DNA of 64,000 nucleotides from Amycolatopsis thermophila. GTDB lineage: Bacteria > Actinomycetota > Actinomycetes > Mycobacteriales > Pseudonocardiaceae. The notes below the pieces were generated by a model, which was not told the origin of the DNA, searched no databases, and saw nothing but the letters and a program-made list of their open reading frames with translations. The position numbers and the translations under genes are program-made. Below are positions 33,127 through 42,251 of this stretch, in pieces; positions within the stretch are counted from its first letter, which is position 1; every line of letters starts with the position of its first letter. Location: NCBI RefSeq assembly GCF_030814215.1, contig NZ_JAUSUT010000001.1, positions 3,782,001-3,846,000 on the forward strand, given 5' to 3'.

Positions 33127-36123
33127 ATGCGGCAGGTCTCCCTCCTGGGAGAACAGGCGATCCTCGACGAGGCGGACGGAGTGGTGGTGACCCGTTCGCC
33201 AAGATCCGTCGCGCTCGTGGCGTTCCTGGTGGTGCACGCGGGCGTGCCGCAGCCACGGCAGCGCATCGCCGCGCTGTTCTGGCCGGACTCGACCGAAGCG
33301 CAGGCGCTCACGAACCTCCGCCGCGAACTGCACCACCTGCGCCACGCCATCGGCGGCGAAAGCCTTGTGGCGACGGGAAAAGACCTGTGCTGGCGGGACA
33401 CCCCCGCGGTCCGGGTGGACGTCCGTGACCTCGAACTCGCCCACCGCGCCGCGATCACCGGTGGCGACGACGCGGTGCTGGCGCACGCACCGGCCGCGAT
33501 CGCCGGCTACCGCGGTGAATTCCTGCCGGGAATCGCCGACGAGTGGGTCGTCCAGCCCCGCGCCGAGCTCGAATCCCGGTGCGTCCGGCTGTGCGACCTG
33601 CTGTGCGAAGCCCGCCGCGGCCGGGGCGATCTGCCGGGCGCCGCCGAGGTCGCGCGCCGCCGCATCCACCTCCGCCCGCTCGAGGAACACGGCTACCGCA
33701 CGCTGATGGAACTGCAGGCGGCCATGGGGGATCGCGCCGGCGCGGTGAGCACCTACCACCACTGCGCCTCGATCCTGGAGCGCGAACTGGGCGTCGTGCC
33801 GGACGAAGCGACGCGCAAGGTGCTGCGGCGCCTGCTCGCGCGGCCCTCCGGCGGCCCGCGTCCGGGCACGGCCGGGCTCGTCGGGCGGTCCCGCGAACTG
33901 CGGCACCTGCTGGGCATCTGGCAGAACGCGGCTGCCGGACGAGCCGGGCTCGTGCTGGTGCGCGGTGGCGCCGGAGTGGGCAAGAGCCGGCTGCTCGACG
34001 AAGTCGCCGGAACCGCCCGCGCGCACGGGGCCGTCGTCGCGACCTCACAGTGCTTCGGCACACCCGGACGCCTGCCGCTCGCGCCGGTCGCCGACTGGCT
34101 ACGCGCCCCCGCCGTCCAGGCGGCGACCACGAACCTGGACCCGGTGTGGCGCGCCGAGGTCGACCGGCTCGTGCCGTCCGGCCGTTCGCGCGACGGGCCG
34201 GACACCGGCACCCGCGCCATGGTCGACGCCTGGCAACGGCACCGCTTCTTCGAGGGCCTGGCCCGCGCCCTGACCGGCACCGGGCGGCCCATGCTGCTGG
34301 TGCTGGACAACCTGCAGTGGTGCGACCAGGAAACCCTGGCGTTCCTGACGTTCTGCCTCGGCCTGAGGCCGGACGCGCCGGTCCTCGTCGCCGCCACCCT
34401 GCGCACCGACGACTTCGACGAGTGGTCGGAGACCGGAGACTGGGTCGCCCGCATGCGGGCCACCGGCCTGCTCACCGAACAGGCGCTGAACCCGTTGGAG
34501 CCAGGCGAAACCGCGCGGCTGGCCGAACTGCTCGCCGGGCAGCCGCTGGCCCCCGGCGACCGCGAGCTGCTGCAGGCCACCACCGGCGGGTTCCCGCTCT
34601 ACGTCGTCGAAGCCGTCCGCGGGAAGGCGCTGCCCGGCAGCGACCTCACGGCCGTGCTGCGCAACCGCGTGGAACAGGCCGGTTCCGCCGCGCGCAGGGT
34701 CGCCGGGCTCGCCGCCGCCGTGGGCCGCGACTTCACGCTCGCCCTGCTCACCGAGGCCAGTGACCTCGAACCGGACACCGTCGTGCGGGCGGTGGACGAG
34801 CTGTGGCGCCGCCGCATCTTCCACGAGTGCGGCGACGGCTACGACTTCAGCCACGAACTGCTGCGCGACACCGCCTACCGCCTGGTGAGCCCGCCGAACC
34901 GGTGGCTGTTGCACCGCCGCATCGCGCAGGCGCTGGAAATGCTGCACGCCGGCGACACCGACCCGGTTTCCGGACGGCTCGCCGAGCAGTACGCGCGCGG
35001 CGGGCGCCCGGACCGCGCCGTGAGCTTCTACCGGCGGGCCGCGGCCTTCGCGTCCAGCACGTTCGCCCACGCCGAGGCGATCCGGCTGCACCAGGAGGCG
35101 CTCGACCTCGTGCGCGCCCAGCCGGACAGCCGCGAATCCGCCCGCGCCGAACTGTCCATCCTGGAGACGATGGCGGCACCGCTCAACGCCCGCTACGGGT
35201 ACGCCTCACCGCAGGTGCAGCACGCGCTGGAGCGCACGATCGACCTGGCCAGGCAGCTGGGGCGCCGGGACTCGGCGCTCACCGCGATGGTCGGGCTGTG
35301 GGCGTCGCGGTTCGTGCAGGGCCGCACGGGCGAAGCCTACGAACTCGCCACGACCGTGCTGAACCTCGTGGACCCGGATTCCGAGCTGCGCGGCGCCGCG
35401 CACTTCACGTTCGGCGGATCCGCCACGAGCCTCGGCCGTCCCGCCGAGGCGCTGCAGCACTTCGACCTCGCCGTGAAACTGAGCGGGGACGCCCCGTTGC
35501 TGACCGTCGGCACCCGCCTCGACGTGCACGCGACCGCGTGGGCCGCGCACCCGCACTGGCTGCTCGGGCACACCGGTGAGGCGGTGGCCGCGGCCGTCGA
35601 CGCGATCGGCCTGGCGCGCGCCATCGACCACCCGTACAGCCTGGCCGTGGCGCTCGCCTACGCCGGCATCACCTACCAGATGTGCGACGAGAAGGTCCGC
35701 CTCGGCGACGTGGTCGGCGAGCTGGGCGAGCTGTGCGACCGCTACGGCTTCGCCTACTACCGGGAGTGGGGGCTGGTGCTGGGCGGCTGGCGTGCCGGGC
35801 GGATCGACACGGCCCGGCGCGGCATCGACAACCTGCGCGCCGAGGGGTCGTTCGCGCGGATGCCGTACTGGTTGTCCCTGCTCGCCGACCTGTCCGGGCC
35901 GGAGTCCGCGCGCGCCACGCTGGACGCGGCGATCGTCGCCGGGCAGGCGCGCGACGACGTGTGGTGGATGCCCGAGGTGATGCGCAGGCGGGCGGCGCTC
36001 GACGAGCCGGCGACGGCGGTGTCGCGGCTGCGCTCCGCGGTCCGGCTCGCCACGGCGCAGGGCAGTGTCGCGCTGCGCCGGCGGTGCGAGCACGACCTCG
36101 GCGTTCGGGGCGGCGTTCGGTGA
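33127..36123 (+). CDS. SARP/BTAD-domain regulator with AAA ATPase and TPR-like region
   Basis: A 998-residue regulator. The N-terminal winged helix (residues about 1-75) includes RIAALFWPDSTEAQALTNLRRELHHLR. It is followed by a BTAD (about 95-240, ending DEATRKVLRRLLA), then an AAA ATPase with Walker A GGAGVGKS (280-287) and Walker B MLLVLDNLQWCDQE. A long TPR-like C-terminus follows. The terminal codons contain two GCGTTCG words that mirror the CGAACGC direct repeats just beyond the stop codon. Those repeats sit in front of a BBE-type flavoprotein gene, the likely target. Confidence 0.92.
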   Translation: MRQVSLLGEQAILDEADGVVVTRSPRSVALVAFLVVHAGVPQPRQRIAALFWPDSTEAQALTNLRRELHHLRHAIGGESLVATGKDLCWRDTPAVRVDVRDLELAHRAAITGGDDAVLAHAPAAIAGYRGEFLPGIADEWVVQPRAELESRCVRLCDLLCEARRGRGDLPGAAEVARRRIHLRPLEEHGYRTLMELQAAMGDRAGAVSTYHHCASILERELGVVPDEATRKVLRRLLARPSGGPRPGTAGLVGRSRELRHLLGIWQNAAAGRAGLVLVRGGAGVGKSRLLDEVAGTARAHGAVVATSQCFGTPGRLPLAPVADWLRAPAVQAATTNLDPVWRAEVDRLVPSGRSRDGPDTGTRAMVDAWQRHRFFEGLARALTGTGRPMLLVLDNLQWCDQETLAFLTFCLGLRPDAPVLVAATLRTDDFDEWSETGDWVARMRATGLLTEQALNPLEPGETARLAELLAGQPLAPGDRELLQATTGGFPLYVVEAVRGKALPGSDLTAVLRNRVEQAGSAARRVAGLAAAVGRDFTLALLTEASDLEPDTVVRAVDELWRRRIFHECGDGYDFSHELLRDTAYRLVSPPNRWLLHRRIAQALEMLHAGDTDPVSGRLAEQYARGGRPDRAVSFYRRAAAFASSTFAHAEAIRLHQEALDLVRAQPDSRESARAELSILETMAAPLNARYGYASPQVQHALERTIDLARQLGRRDSALTAMVGLWASRFVQGRTGEAYELATTVLNLVDPDSELRGAAHFTFGGSATSLGRPAEALQHFDLAVKLSGDAPLLTVGTRLDVHATAWAAHPHWLLGHTGEAVAAAVDAIGLARAIDHPYSLAVALAYAGITYQMCDEKVRLGDVVGELGELCDRYGFAYYREWGLVLGGWRAGRIDTARRGIDNLRAEGSFARMPYWLSLLADLSGPESARATLDAAIVAGQARDDVWWMPEVMRRRAALDEPATAVSRLRSAVRLATAQGSVALRRRCEHDLGVRGGVR

Positions 36124-36166
36124 CCCCGCGCGGGCGAACGCTGCGCGAACGCCCGCTCCCTAGCGT
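36101..36166 (+). promoter_or_regulatory. SARP-type binding site and promoter for the BBE oxidoreductase
   Basis: CGAACGC at 36135-36141 and 36146-36152 form direct repeats with 11-bp phasing. Exactly eight bases follow before a -10 box TAGCGT (36161-36166), the canonical SARP arrangement. Two inverted copies, GCGTTCG at 36101-36107 and 36113-36119, lie inside the end of the SARP gene. RBS GAGGAGG and ATG 36196 follow. Confidence 0.78.
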
Positions 36167-36195
36167 GGTGGCGATCCACCCGAGGAGGAAGTGCC

Positions 36196-37593
36196 ATGAC
36201 GACCATCGCCACCGCACCGTACGAGGAGCTCGCCGCTGCCCTGCGCGGGGACCTCGTCCGGCCGGAGGACCCGAACTACGACTCCGCCCGCGCCGTCTAC
36301 AACGGGATGATCGACCGCAGGCCCGCGGCGATCGTCCGGGTGCGCGACACCGCCGACGTCGTCGCCTGCGTCCGGTTCGCGCGGGCGCACGACATCACGA
36401 TCGCCGTCCGCGGCGGCGGCCACAACGCCGGCGGTCTCGGCGTCGCCGACGACGCGCTGGTGATCGACTTCGCGTTGCTGCACAGCACGACCGTCGACCC
36501 GGAGCACCACACCGTCCGCGTCGACGCGGGGTGCACGTGGGCCGACGTCGACCACGCCACCGTGCCGTTCGGGATGGCCGTGCCGTGCGGCTTCCTCGGG
36601 TCGACCGGTGTCGCCGGGCTGACGCTCGGCGGCGGGATCGGTTACCTGGCCCGCAAGTTCGGGCTGACGGTCGACAACCTGCTGTCGGCCGACGTGGTCC
36701 TCGCCGACGGCACGCTGGTGACCGCGAGCGAGACCGCGCACCCGGACCTGTTCTGGGCGCTGCGCGGCGGCGGCGGCAACTTCGGCGTCGTCACGTCGTT
36801 CACCTTCCGGGCGCACGACATCGGTGAGCACGGCGTCATCATCGGCGGGCCGGTCCTGTACGACCTGGCCGACACCCCGGACGTGATGCGCTGGTACCGC
36901 GAGCTGCTGCCGTCGCTGCCCGAGGAACTGTCCGGCTGGTTCGGGCTGCTGACCATCCCGCCCGCGCCGCCGTTCCCGGAGGAGCTGTGGGGCCGCAAGG
37001 CGTGCGGCATCGTCTGGTGCTACACCGGTCCGCACGACCGCGCGGACGAGGTGCTGGAGCCGGTGAAGACCTACGGGTCACCGCTGGTGATGGGCCTGCA
37101 GGAGATGCCGCACAACATCCTGCAGACGGCGTTCGACGCGCTGTACCCGGCCGGGCTGCAGTGGTACTGGAAGGCCGACTTCTTCTCCGAGATCACCGAC
37201 GAGGCGATCGACGTGCACGTCAGGTACGGGCAGATGCTGCCGACACCGTTCTCCACGATGCACCTGTACCCGATCGACGGCGCCGCCGCGCGCGTGCCGG
37301 CCGAGGCGACGTCGTTCGGCTACCGCGACGGCGGCTGGGCCGGGGTGATCGTCGGGGTGTCCCCGGATCCGGCCGACAACGACCGCATGTCGCGCTGGGC
37401 GAAGGACTACTGGTCCGACCTGCACCCGGCCTCCGCCGGTGCCGCCTACATCAACTTCATGATGGACGACGAGGGACAGGACCGCGTGCGGGCCGCGTAC
37501 CGGGAGAACTACGACCGCCTGGCCCGGATCAAGGCCAAGTACGACCCGGACAACGTCTTCCACGTCAACCAGAACATCCGTCCCGCGCGATGA
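36196..37593 (+). CDS. FAD-binding oxidoreductase with berberine-bridge (BBE) domain
   Basis: A 465-residue flavoprotein of the PCMH/BBE family. The histidine that carries covalent FAD is in IAVRGGGHNAGGLGV. The PCMH fold continues through CGFLGSTGVAGLTLGGGIGYLARKFG and FWALRGGGGNFGVVTSF. The BBE tail is YRENYDRLARIKAKYDPDNVFHVNQNI. A second, Cys-type FAD linkage motif is not obvious. These enzymes oxidise sugars, alkaloids or polyketide intermediates with O2. It starts a three-gene run (oxidoreductase, HD hydrolase, methyltransferase) directly behind a SARP regulator. Confidence 0.92.
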   Translation: MTTIATAPYEELAAALRGDLVRPEDPNYDSARAVYNGMIDRRPAAIVRVRDTADVVACVRFARAHDITIAVRGGGHNAGGLGVADDALVIDFALLHSTTVDPEHHTVRVDAGCTWADVDHATVPFGMAVPCGFLGSTGVAGLTLGGGIGYLARKFGLTVDNLLSADVVLADGTLVTASETAHPDLFWALRGGGGNFGVVTSFTFRAHDIGEHGVIIGGPVLYDLADTPDVMRWYRELLPSLPEELSGWFGLLTIPPAPPFPEELWGRKACGIVWCYTGPHDRADEVLEPVKTYGSPLVMGLQEMPHNILQTAFDALYPAGLQWYWKADFFSEITDEAIDVHVRYGQMLPTPFSTMHLYPIDGAAARVPAEATSFGYRDGGWAGVIVGVSPDPADNDRMSRWAKDYWSDLHPASAGAAYINFMMDDEGQDRVRAAYRENYDRLARIKAKYDPDNVFHVNQNIRPAR

Positions 37594-37600
37594 TGGGTGT

Positions 37601-38239
37601 ATGCAGACCGAGTGGGTGAGCGCCGTGCGGGCGCTCGGGGGTGCGGAACCGGTGGCCCGGGCCGCGGCCGGGGAACTGGCGGCCCGGTACGCCGAACCGC
37701 ATCGCCGGTACCACGACGTGGCGCACGTGCACGCGGTGCTGCGGGACTCCGCCGAGCTGGCCGCGGACCTGCGGCTGCCGGAAGAGGAACGCGCGGTGCT
37801 CACCCTGGCCGCCGCCGCGCACGACGTCGTGTACGACGGCCGGCCGGGCGAGGACGAACGGCGCAGCGCCGAATGGGCCGGTTCCTGGCTGCGCCGGGCC
37901 GGCCTCGCCGAACGGCACGTCGTGCGGGTGGCGGAGCTGGTGCTGGCCACCCTCACGCACGCCGCGCCGCGCGGCGATCCGGCCGCCCTGGCCCTGCTCG
38001 ACGCCGACCTGGCGATCCTCGGCGCGGACGAGGCCGCCTACGAGCGGTATCGCGTGGCGGTGCGCGCCGAGTACGCCGCCGTGAGCGAGGACGCCTGGCG
38101 AGCGGGGCGCTCGGCGGTGCTGGCGGACCTGCTGGCGCGCGAACCGCTCTACGCGACGGCCGCCGCGCGGGGACGGTGGGAGACCGCGGCGAAGGCGAAC
38201 CTCGCGCGGGAACTGGCTTCGCTCACCGGACCGGCCTGA
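37601..38239 (+). CDS. HD-superfamily metal-dependent phosphohydrolase-like protein
   Basis: A 212-residue protein of the predicted HD phosphohydrolase group. The metal-binding histidines are visible in RRYHDVAHVHAVL and the HD pair in LAAAAHDVVYDGRPGEDERRSAEWAG. A further conserved Asp is in LALLDADLAILG. Family members are uncharacterised and may act on nucleotides or other phosphate esters. The ATG lies seven bases after the BBE oxidoreductase stop codon, so it belongs to that operon. Confidence 0.88.
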   Translation: MQTEWVSAVRALGGAEPVARAAAGELAARYAEPHRRYHDVAHVHAVLRDSAELAADLRLPEEERAVLTLAAAAHDVVYDGRPGEDERRSAEWAGSWLRRAGLAERHVVRVAELVLATLTHAAPRGDPAALALLDADLAILGADEAAYERYRVAVRAEYAAVSEDAWRAGRSAVLADLLAREPLYATAAARGRWETAAKANLARELASLTGPA

Positions 38240-38333
38240 GCGCGCGCCCGCCGCGGCTCGCCGAGCGGGACGGCCGGTCGTCTCCTCCGCACGGCGGTTG
38301 CCCGCCGGAGCCGCGCCGTGGTCCCGTTGACCG

Positions 38334-38960
38334 ATGCAGAACCGCTTCTTCGCCTGGCTGTTCGCGCGCATCGGTGCGCGCAACGAGGCTCGTGGCAACG
38401 CCGACCTGCGCCGCGAGCTGCTCGCCGGTGCCCGGGGCCGCGTGCTGGAGGTCGGCGCGGGCACGGGGCTCAACTTCCCGCACTACCCGCCCGGTGTCGA
38501 GGTCACCGCCGTCGAACCGGAACCGACCCTGCGCGCCCACGCCACCAAGGCGGCCGAAGGGACTCACATCACCGTGGTCGAGGGGCTCGCCGACGACCTG
38601 CCGCTGTCGGACGCCTCCGTCGACGAGGTGGTCGTCAGCGGGGTGCTGTGCTCGGTCCCGGACCCGGCCGCCGCGCTCGCCGAGTTCCGCCGGGTGCTCA
38701 GACCGGGCGGACGGCTGCGCTTCTACGAGCACGTCCGCGCCCGGACCGGCCCGCGCGCCCGGTGGCAGGACGTCGCCGCGCTGGTGTGGCCACGCCTGAT
38801 GGGCGGCTGCATGCCCAACCGCGACACGCGTGCCGCGATCGAGCGAGCCGGGTTCGCCGTGTCACACTGTCGTGACTTGATCTTCCCGCCCGGGGCGCGG
38901 ATATCGGTTGTCGCACCGCGCGTTCTGGGAGTCGCCGTGTCCCAGGAGCACCACCAGTAA
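38334..38960 (+). CDS. Class I SAM-dependent methyltransferase
   Basis: A 208-residue methyltransferase of the UbiE/MenG-like type 11 group. Motif I is GRVLEVGAGTGLNFPHYP, the acidic residue after strand beta-2 is in VTAVEPEPTL, and post-I and motif II are LPLSDASVDEVVVSGVLCSV and FRRVLRPGGRLRFYEHV. The length matches short lipid or small-molecule methyltransferases (for example phospholipid or mycofactocin-associated types); the substrate is not predictable. It is separated from the HD gene by 94 bases. A short hairpin follows. Confidence 0.88.
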   Translation: MQNRFFAWLFARIGARNEARGNADLRRELLAGARGRVLEVGAGTGLNFPHYPPGVEVTAVEPEPTLRAHATKAAEGTHITVVEGLADDLPLSDASVDEVVVSGVLCSVPDPAAALAEFRRVLRPGGRLRFYEHVRARTGPRARWQDVAALVWPRLMGGCMPNRDTRAAIERAGFAVSHCRDLIFPPGARISVVAPRVLGVAVSQEHHQ

Positions 38961-38973
38961 CTCCCGTCGCACA

Positions 38974-38990
38974 ACGAGGGTGCACCTCGT
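38974..38990 (+). terminator. Short stem-loop after the methyltransferase gene
   Basis: ACGAGG / CCTCGT with loop GTGCA starts 13 bases after the methyltransferase stop codon. The stem is only 6 bp and no U-tract follows. Confidence 0.5.
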
Positions 38991-39056
38991 CAGCCTTCTC
39001 CCGGGTGTGGTTAGTCTTCGCCAGCGAATGTCGTCGAGACCGTCCCGGGGGGTCAG

Positions 39057-39155
39057 GTGCGCAAGACCAGTTCACGGCCGTGGCAGCGCCGCCCACCGAC
39101 CCCGCAGCGGCCGCCGAGCAAGCCGCAGCCGATGCCGGGCCGCATCAGCCGCTGA
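39057..39155 (+). CDS. Possible small basic Pro-rich peptide
   Basis: A 32-codon frame beginning GTG after a G-run (GGGGGG at 39046-39051). It encodes a very basic, proline-rich peptide that starts VRKTSSRPWQRRPPTP and stops at 39153-39155. An extended -10-like TGGTTAGTCT lies at 39008-39017. The frame ends 11 bases inside the convergent FAD-synthetase-like gene. No homologue is recalled, and the support is start-site context only. Confidence 0.2.
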   Translation: MRKTSSRPWQRRPPTPQRPPSKPQPMPGRISR

Positions 39156-39927
39156 CGCCGAGGAAGTCCACCGCCGCCGGCCCCGTTCGCGGCCGCGCCG
39201 CCCGCACCACCACCGCGCCGGTCTCGGTCACCTCCACGACCACGTCCTCGCCGTCGGTGAGCCGTCCGCGGTAGAGGCCCGGCGCGGGCACCGCCGTTCC
39301 CGGTTCCACGGACAACTGCCCGCGGGCGCCCAGCACGCCCTGCACGCGGTGCGGCCGCCCGAGCGCCCTTGCCGCCCCGTCCACGTCGCCCGATCGCAGG
39401 CAGGACCGGATGTGCGTGGAGGAACACGGCGTCCCGGCCAGCGGCAGCAGGTCGACCGGGTGCGTGGTGAAGCCGTAGTTGTGCCCGAGCCGCCGCAGCG
39501 TGTCCGGCGTGCCGGCACCGCGGTGGCCGAACGTGAAGTTCCCGCCGACCACCACGGCCGCGGCCCGCAGCCGCCCGGCCAGGATCCTGGCCACGAAGTC
39601 CAGGGGAGACATTGCCGCCAGCTCCCGTGTGAAGGACAGGACGCACACCGCGTCGACACCCAGTTCCCCGGCCAGTTCGGCCCGCCGCTCGACGGTGCTG
39701 AGCGCGTCGGTGCAGCGCGGTGGCCCGACGACCCGCGCCGGGTGCGGGTCGAAGGTGACGAGGACCGTCGGCAGGCCGCGGTCACGGCCGATGCCGACGG
39801 CCTCGCCGATGAGCCGTGCGTGCCCTCGGTGTACCCCGTCGAACACCCCGAGGGTCACCACGGTGGGTCCCAGACCGCCGGGCACGGTCCCGCGCCACAC
39901 CGGTGTGCGCCGTAGCATCACGGTCAT
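39145..39927 (-). CDS. RibF-like FAD synthetase paralogue with degenerate riboflavin-kinase half
   Basis: A 260-residue protein whose first 180 residues are the FMN adenylyltransferase domain of RibF: LGVFDGVHRGHARLI (nucleotide motif), FDPHPARV, VVVGGNFTFGHRGAGT, and the loop CSSTHIRSCLRSGDVDGAARALGRPH. The C-terminal 70 residues retain only traces of the riboflavin kinase fold and lack its usual PT-N motif. It probably adenylates FMN to FAD, or binds flavin, but is unlikely to phosphorylate riboflavin. It lies on the same strand as, and downstream of, hpaC-hpaB, whose products need reduced flavin. Confidence 0.85.
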   Translation of the reverse strand: MTVMLRRTPVWRGTVPGGLGPTVVTLGVFDGVHRGHARLIGEAVGIGRDRGLPTVLVTFDPHPARVVGPPRCTDALSTVERRAELAGELGVDAVCVLSFTRELAAMSPLDFVARILAGRLRAAAVVVGGNFTFGHRGAGTPDTLRRLGHNYGFTTHPVDLLPLAGTPCSSTHIRSCLRSGDVDGAARALGRPHRVQGVLGARGQLSVEPGTAVPAPGLYRGRLTDGEDVVVEVTETGAVVVRAARPRTGPAAVDFLGVSG

Positions 39928-39955
39928 CCCAGCTCCTCAGCACTGTTCGGCAGCA

Positions 39956-39994
39956 CCGGGTGCGGCGCCCCGGGGGGAGAGGCGCCGCACCCGG
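39956..39994 (-). terminator. 14-bp stem-loop between hpaB and the RibF-like gene
   Basis: CCGGGTGCGGCGCC (39956-39969) and its exact complement (39981-39994) enclose an 11-base loop, downstream of hpaB on the minus strand. It may terminate hpaCB transcription or limit read-through into the RibF-like gene. Confidence 0.78.
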
Positions 39995-40073
39995 CGCGGT
40001 CGCGCCGGCGCGAGCACCGGCTTGGTGGCCCGGGCGACCCCGTTGTCATCCCGGGCCCCGCTTCGGGGAGCCG

Positions 40074-41615
40074 TCAGCGCCGGCCGTCCGGGTTGAACAG
40101 GTCGGGCACGGTCCAGCCGTCCAGGTCGTACTCGGCCATGCACTGCTCGGCGAAGCCCTTCATCGCGTCGGCCTGGCCGGACTGCTGCGCGGCGAAGAGC
40201 AGTTCCGCCCGCACGCCTTCGTGGTTGCCGGAGTAGTTGCGCTCGTACAGCTCGTGACGGCCGCCGAACTCGCTGCCGATCGAGTCCCAGATCAGCTTCA
40301 TCAGCTTCACGCGCTCGATGGCGTCCATGCCGTTCGACCCGCGCACGTACTGGTCCAGGTAGGGGCGGATCTCCGGGGACTTGAAGTCGTCGGCGTGCGA
40401 GGGCAGGTAGATCAGGCCGGACCCGAGGTCCTGCATGATGATCTCGCGCACGCGCGGGTAGCCGACGGTCATGAACCAGCGGTAGGCCAGGCCGTAGTCC
40501 AGGTGCGGCAGCACGGCGCCGTCGATCCAGGAGTCCGGGTTGGCGGCCATCGCGTCGGACAGGGCCCAGAACATGTTGCGCCACCCGATGACCTCGCCCA
40601 CGCGGGTCTGGATGCCGCGGAAGTCCTTGGTGCCGGTGGCCTCCACGCCCTTCATCAGCAGGCCGGCGATGAAGTCGAGCTTGACGGCCAGGCGCGTCAC
40701 GCCGTGGAAGGTGAAGCGGTGCAGGAAGCCCGAGCCGGGGAAGAAGGTGCTGGCCTTGTCGGCGTCGCCGTAGATGAACACGTTCTCCCACGGGATCTTC
40801 ACCTTGTCCAGGATGAAGATCGTGTCGTTCTCGTCGAAGCGGGAGGACAGCGGGTAGTCGAACGCGCTGGTGGCGTTCTGGGCGTAGGACTGGCGGCAGA
40901 TCAGCTTCATGCCCGGCGCACCCATCGGCACCGTGCACACCAGGGCGAACTCGCGCTTCTTGATGGGCAGGCCGTAGTGGGCGATGAAGTTGTAGTTGGT
41001 GATGGCCGACCCGGTCGCGACGACCTTCGCTCCCGACACGATGAGGCCGTCGTCCTTCTCCTCCTCGACGTGGATGAAGATGTCCTTCACCTCGTCGGGA
41101 TTGCGGTCGCGGTCCACCGGCGGGTTGATGATCGCGTGGTTCCAGTACAGGACCTTCTCCTGCGACTCGGCGTACCAGCGGCGCGCGTTGTCGGCGAAGG
41201 GCTCGTAGAAGTCGGAGTTCGCGCCGAGCGTGCCGAGGAAGGCGGCCTTGTAGTCGGGGCTGCGGCCCATCCAGCCGTAGGTCATGCGGGCCCATTCGGC
41301 GATGGCGTTGCGGTCGGCGAACAGGTCCTGGCTCGACTTGGGCGTGCGGAAGAACGGGTGCGTGAACCCGCTGCTGCCGGTGTCGGTCGGCGCGGTCAGC
41401 ACGTCCTGCTTGGCCGGGTCGTGCAGCGCGTCGTAGAGGCGCGCGGTCATCCGCACGGAGTTCCGGAAGGCCGGGTGCGTGGTGACGTCGTCGACCTTGT
41501 CGCCGTAGATGAAGATTTCGCGGCCGTCGCGGATGCTTTCGATGTACTCCTCGCCGGTCATCGGGCGGGTGGTCCGGGCCGGGGCCACGGTCTCGTCGGG
41601 CTGGTGGATCGCCAC
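40074..41615 (-). CDS. hpaB: 4-hydroxyphenylacetate 3-monooxygenase/phenol hydroxylase-type oxygenase
   Basis: A 513-residue FADH2-utilising oxygenase of the HpaB family, which inserts oxygen ortho to a phenolic OH. N-terminal [20 protein letters not shown] and [19 protein letters not shown] are hallmarks. So are [38 protein letters not shown], and C-terminal [24 protein letters not shown]. Related actinobacterial enzymes act on 4-hydroxyphenylacetate, phenol or p-coumarate; the exact substrate is open. The reductase gene (hpaC) is 47 bases upstream, and an IclR regulator is divergent. A strong hairpin follows. Confidence 0.92.
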   Translation of the reverse strand: MAIHQPDETVAPARTTRPMTGEEYIESIRDGREIFIYGDKVDDVTTHPAFRNSVRMTARLYDALHDPAKQDVLTAPTDTGSSGFTHPFFRTPKSSQDLFADRNAIAEWARMTYGWMGRSPDYKAAFLGTLGANSDFYEPFADNARRWYAESQEKVLYWNHAIINPPVDRDRNPDEVKDIFIHVEEEKDDGLIVSGAKVVATGSAITNYNFIAHYGLPIKKREFALVCTVPMGAPGMKLICRQSYAQNATSAFDYPLSSRFDENDTIFILDKVKIPWENVFIYGDADKASTFFPGSGFLHRFTFHGVTRLAVKLDFIAGLLMKGVEATGTKDFRGIQTRVGEVIGWRNMFWALSDAMAANPDSWIDGAVLPHLDYGLAYRWFMTVGYPRVREIIMQDLGSGLIYLPSHADDFKSPEIRPYLDQYVRGSNGMDAIERVKLMKLIWDSIGSEFGGRHELYERNYSGNHEGVRAELLFAAQQSGQADAMKGFAEQCMAEYDLDGWTVPDLFNPDGRR

Positions 41616-41662
41616 GGGATTGGTCCCTTCGTCGTTGAACGGGATCGGGTGGTGGAACGGGA

Positions 41663-42205
41663 TCAGACGGCCGCGGACGAGATCGGGAACCAGCCGATCT
41701 CGGGGCAGTCCAGTGAGACGGCCCAGTGCGAGCCGTCGTCGGCCGGGCCGAGGTTGCGGAACCGGCCCGAGTAGAACAGCAGTGGCTCGGCGTCGGTGAG
41801 GTCGAGGTCCACGACCTCACCGAGCACGATCAGGTGGTCCCCGCCGTCGTAGGTGCGCCACGGCAGGCAGGAGATGGTGGCGGCGTTGCCCTGCAGCACG
41901 GGTGCCGTCGGGCCGGTGCTCCAGCGCGGGCCCGGTTCCTTCGGCCGGCCGGCGAAGTGCATCGCCGTGTCGAGCTGGTCCGCGGCGAGGATGTTCACCG
42001 CGAACGGGGCGCCGTCCAGGTACTGGCACGCCTTCGAGGAGCGGGTCAGCGTCACCTGGCAGAGCGCGGGCTCCAGGGAGACCGCGGTGAACGCGTTCAC
42101 GGTCGCGCCGTGGGGTTCCCCGGCGCTGTTCCGGCAGGTCACCACCGTGACACCGGTGGCGAACCGGCCGAAGCCGGTGCGCAGTTGCCGCTGGTCGAGC
42201 GTCAT
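41663..42205 (-). CDS. hpaC: Flavin reductase component of the HpaBC monooxygenase
   Basis: A 180-residue NAD(P)H:flavin oxidoreductase of the HpaC-like, FMN-binding split-barrel family. Motifs are [45 protein letters not shown] and [20 protein letters not shown]. The end reads [15 protein letters not shown] and LFYSGRF. It supplies reduced flavin to HpaB. ATG 42205 is preceded by AGGAGGTGT. The IclR-type operator (42220-42251) starts immediately upstream of this ribosome binding site. Confidence 0.92.
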   Translation of the reverse strand: MTLDQRQLRTGFGRFATGVTVVTCRNSAGEPHGATVNAFTAVSLEPALCQVTLTRSSKACQYLDGAPFAVNILAADQLDTAMHFAGRPKEPGPRWSTGPTAPVLQGNAATISCLPWRTYDGGDHLIVLGEVVDLDLTDAEPLLFYSGRFRNLGPADDGSHWAVSLDCPEIGWFPISSAAV

Positions 42206-42219
42206 CGTTGACACCTCCT

Positions 42220-42251
42220 GTACGCTATGCGTACTAGCTGTCCGCTTTGCG
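42220..42251. promoter_or_regulatory. Two-site IclR-type operator between hpaC and the iclR-type gene
   Basis: GTACGCTATGCGTAC (42220-42234) is a perfect 6-3-6 palindrome. A second half-conserved copy, CGCTTTGCG (42243-42251), lies exactly 20 bp downstream of CGCTATGCG (42223-42231), so both face the same side of the helix. The site sits between hpaC and the divergent regulator gene, next to the hpaC ribosome binding site. Confidence 0.72.

Noticed and set aside
33127..38960. A complete secondary-metabolite biosynthetic cluster
   Set aside because: Regulators, an oxidoreductase and a methyltransferase are present, but there is no PKS, NRPS, terpene or RiPP core enzyme or precursor. At most it is a tailoring or stand-alone module.
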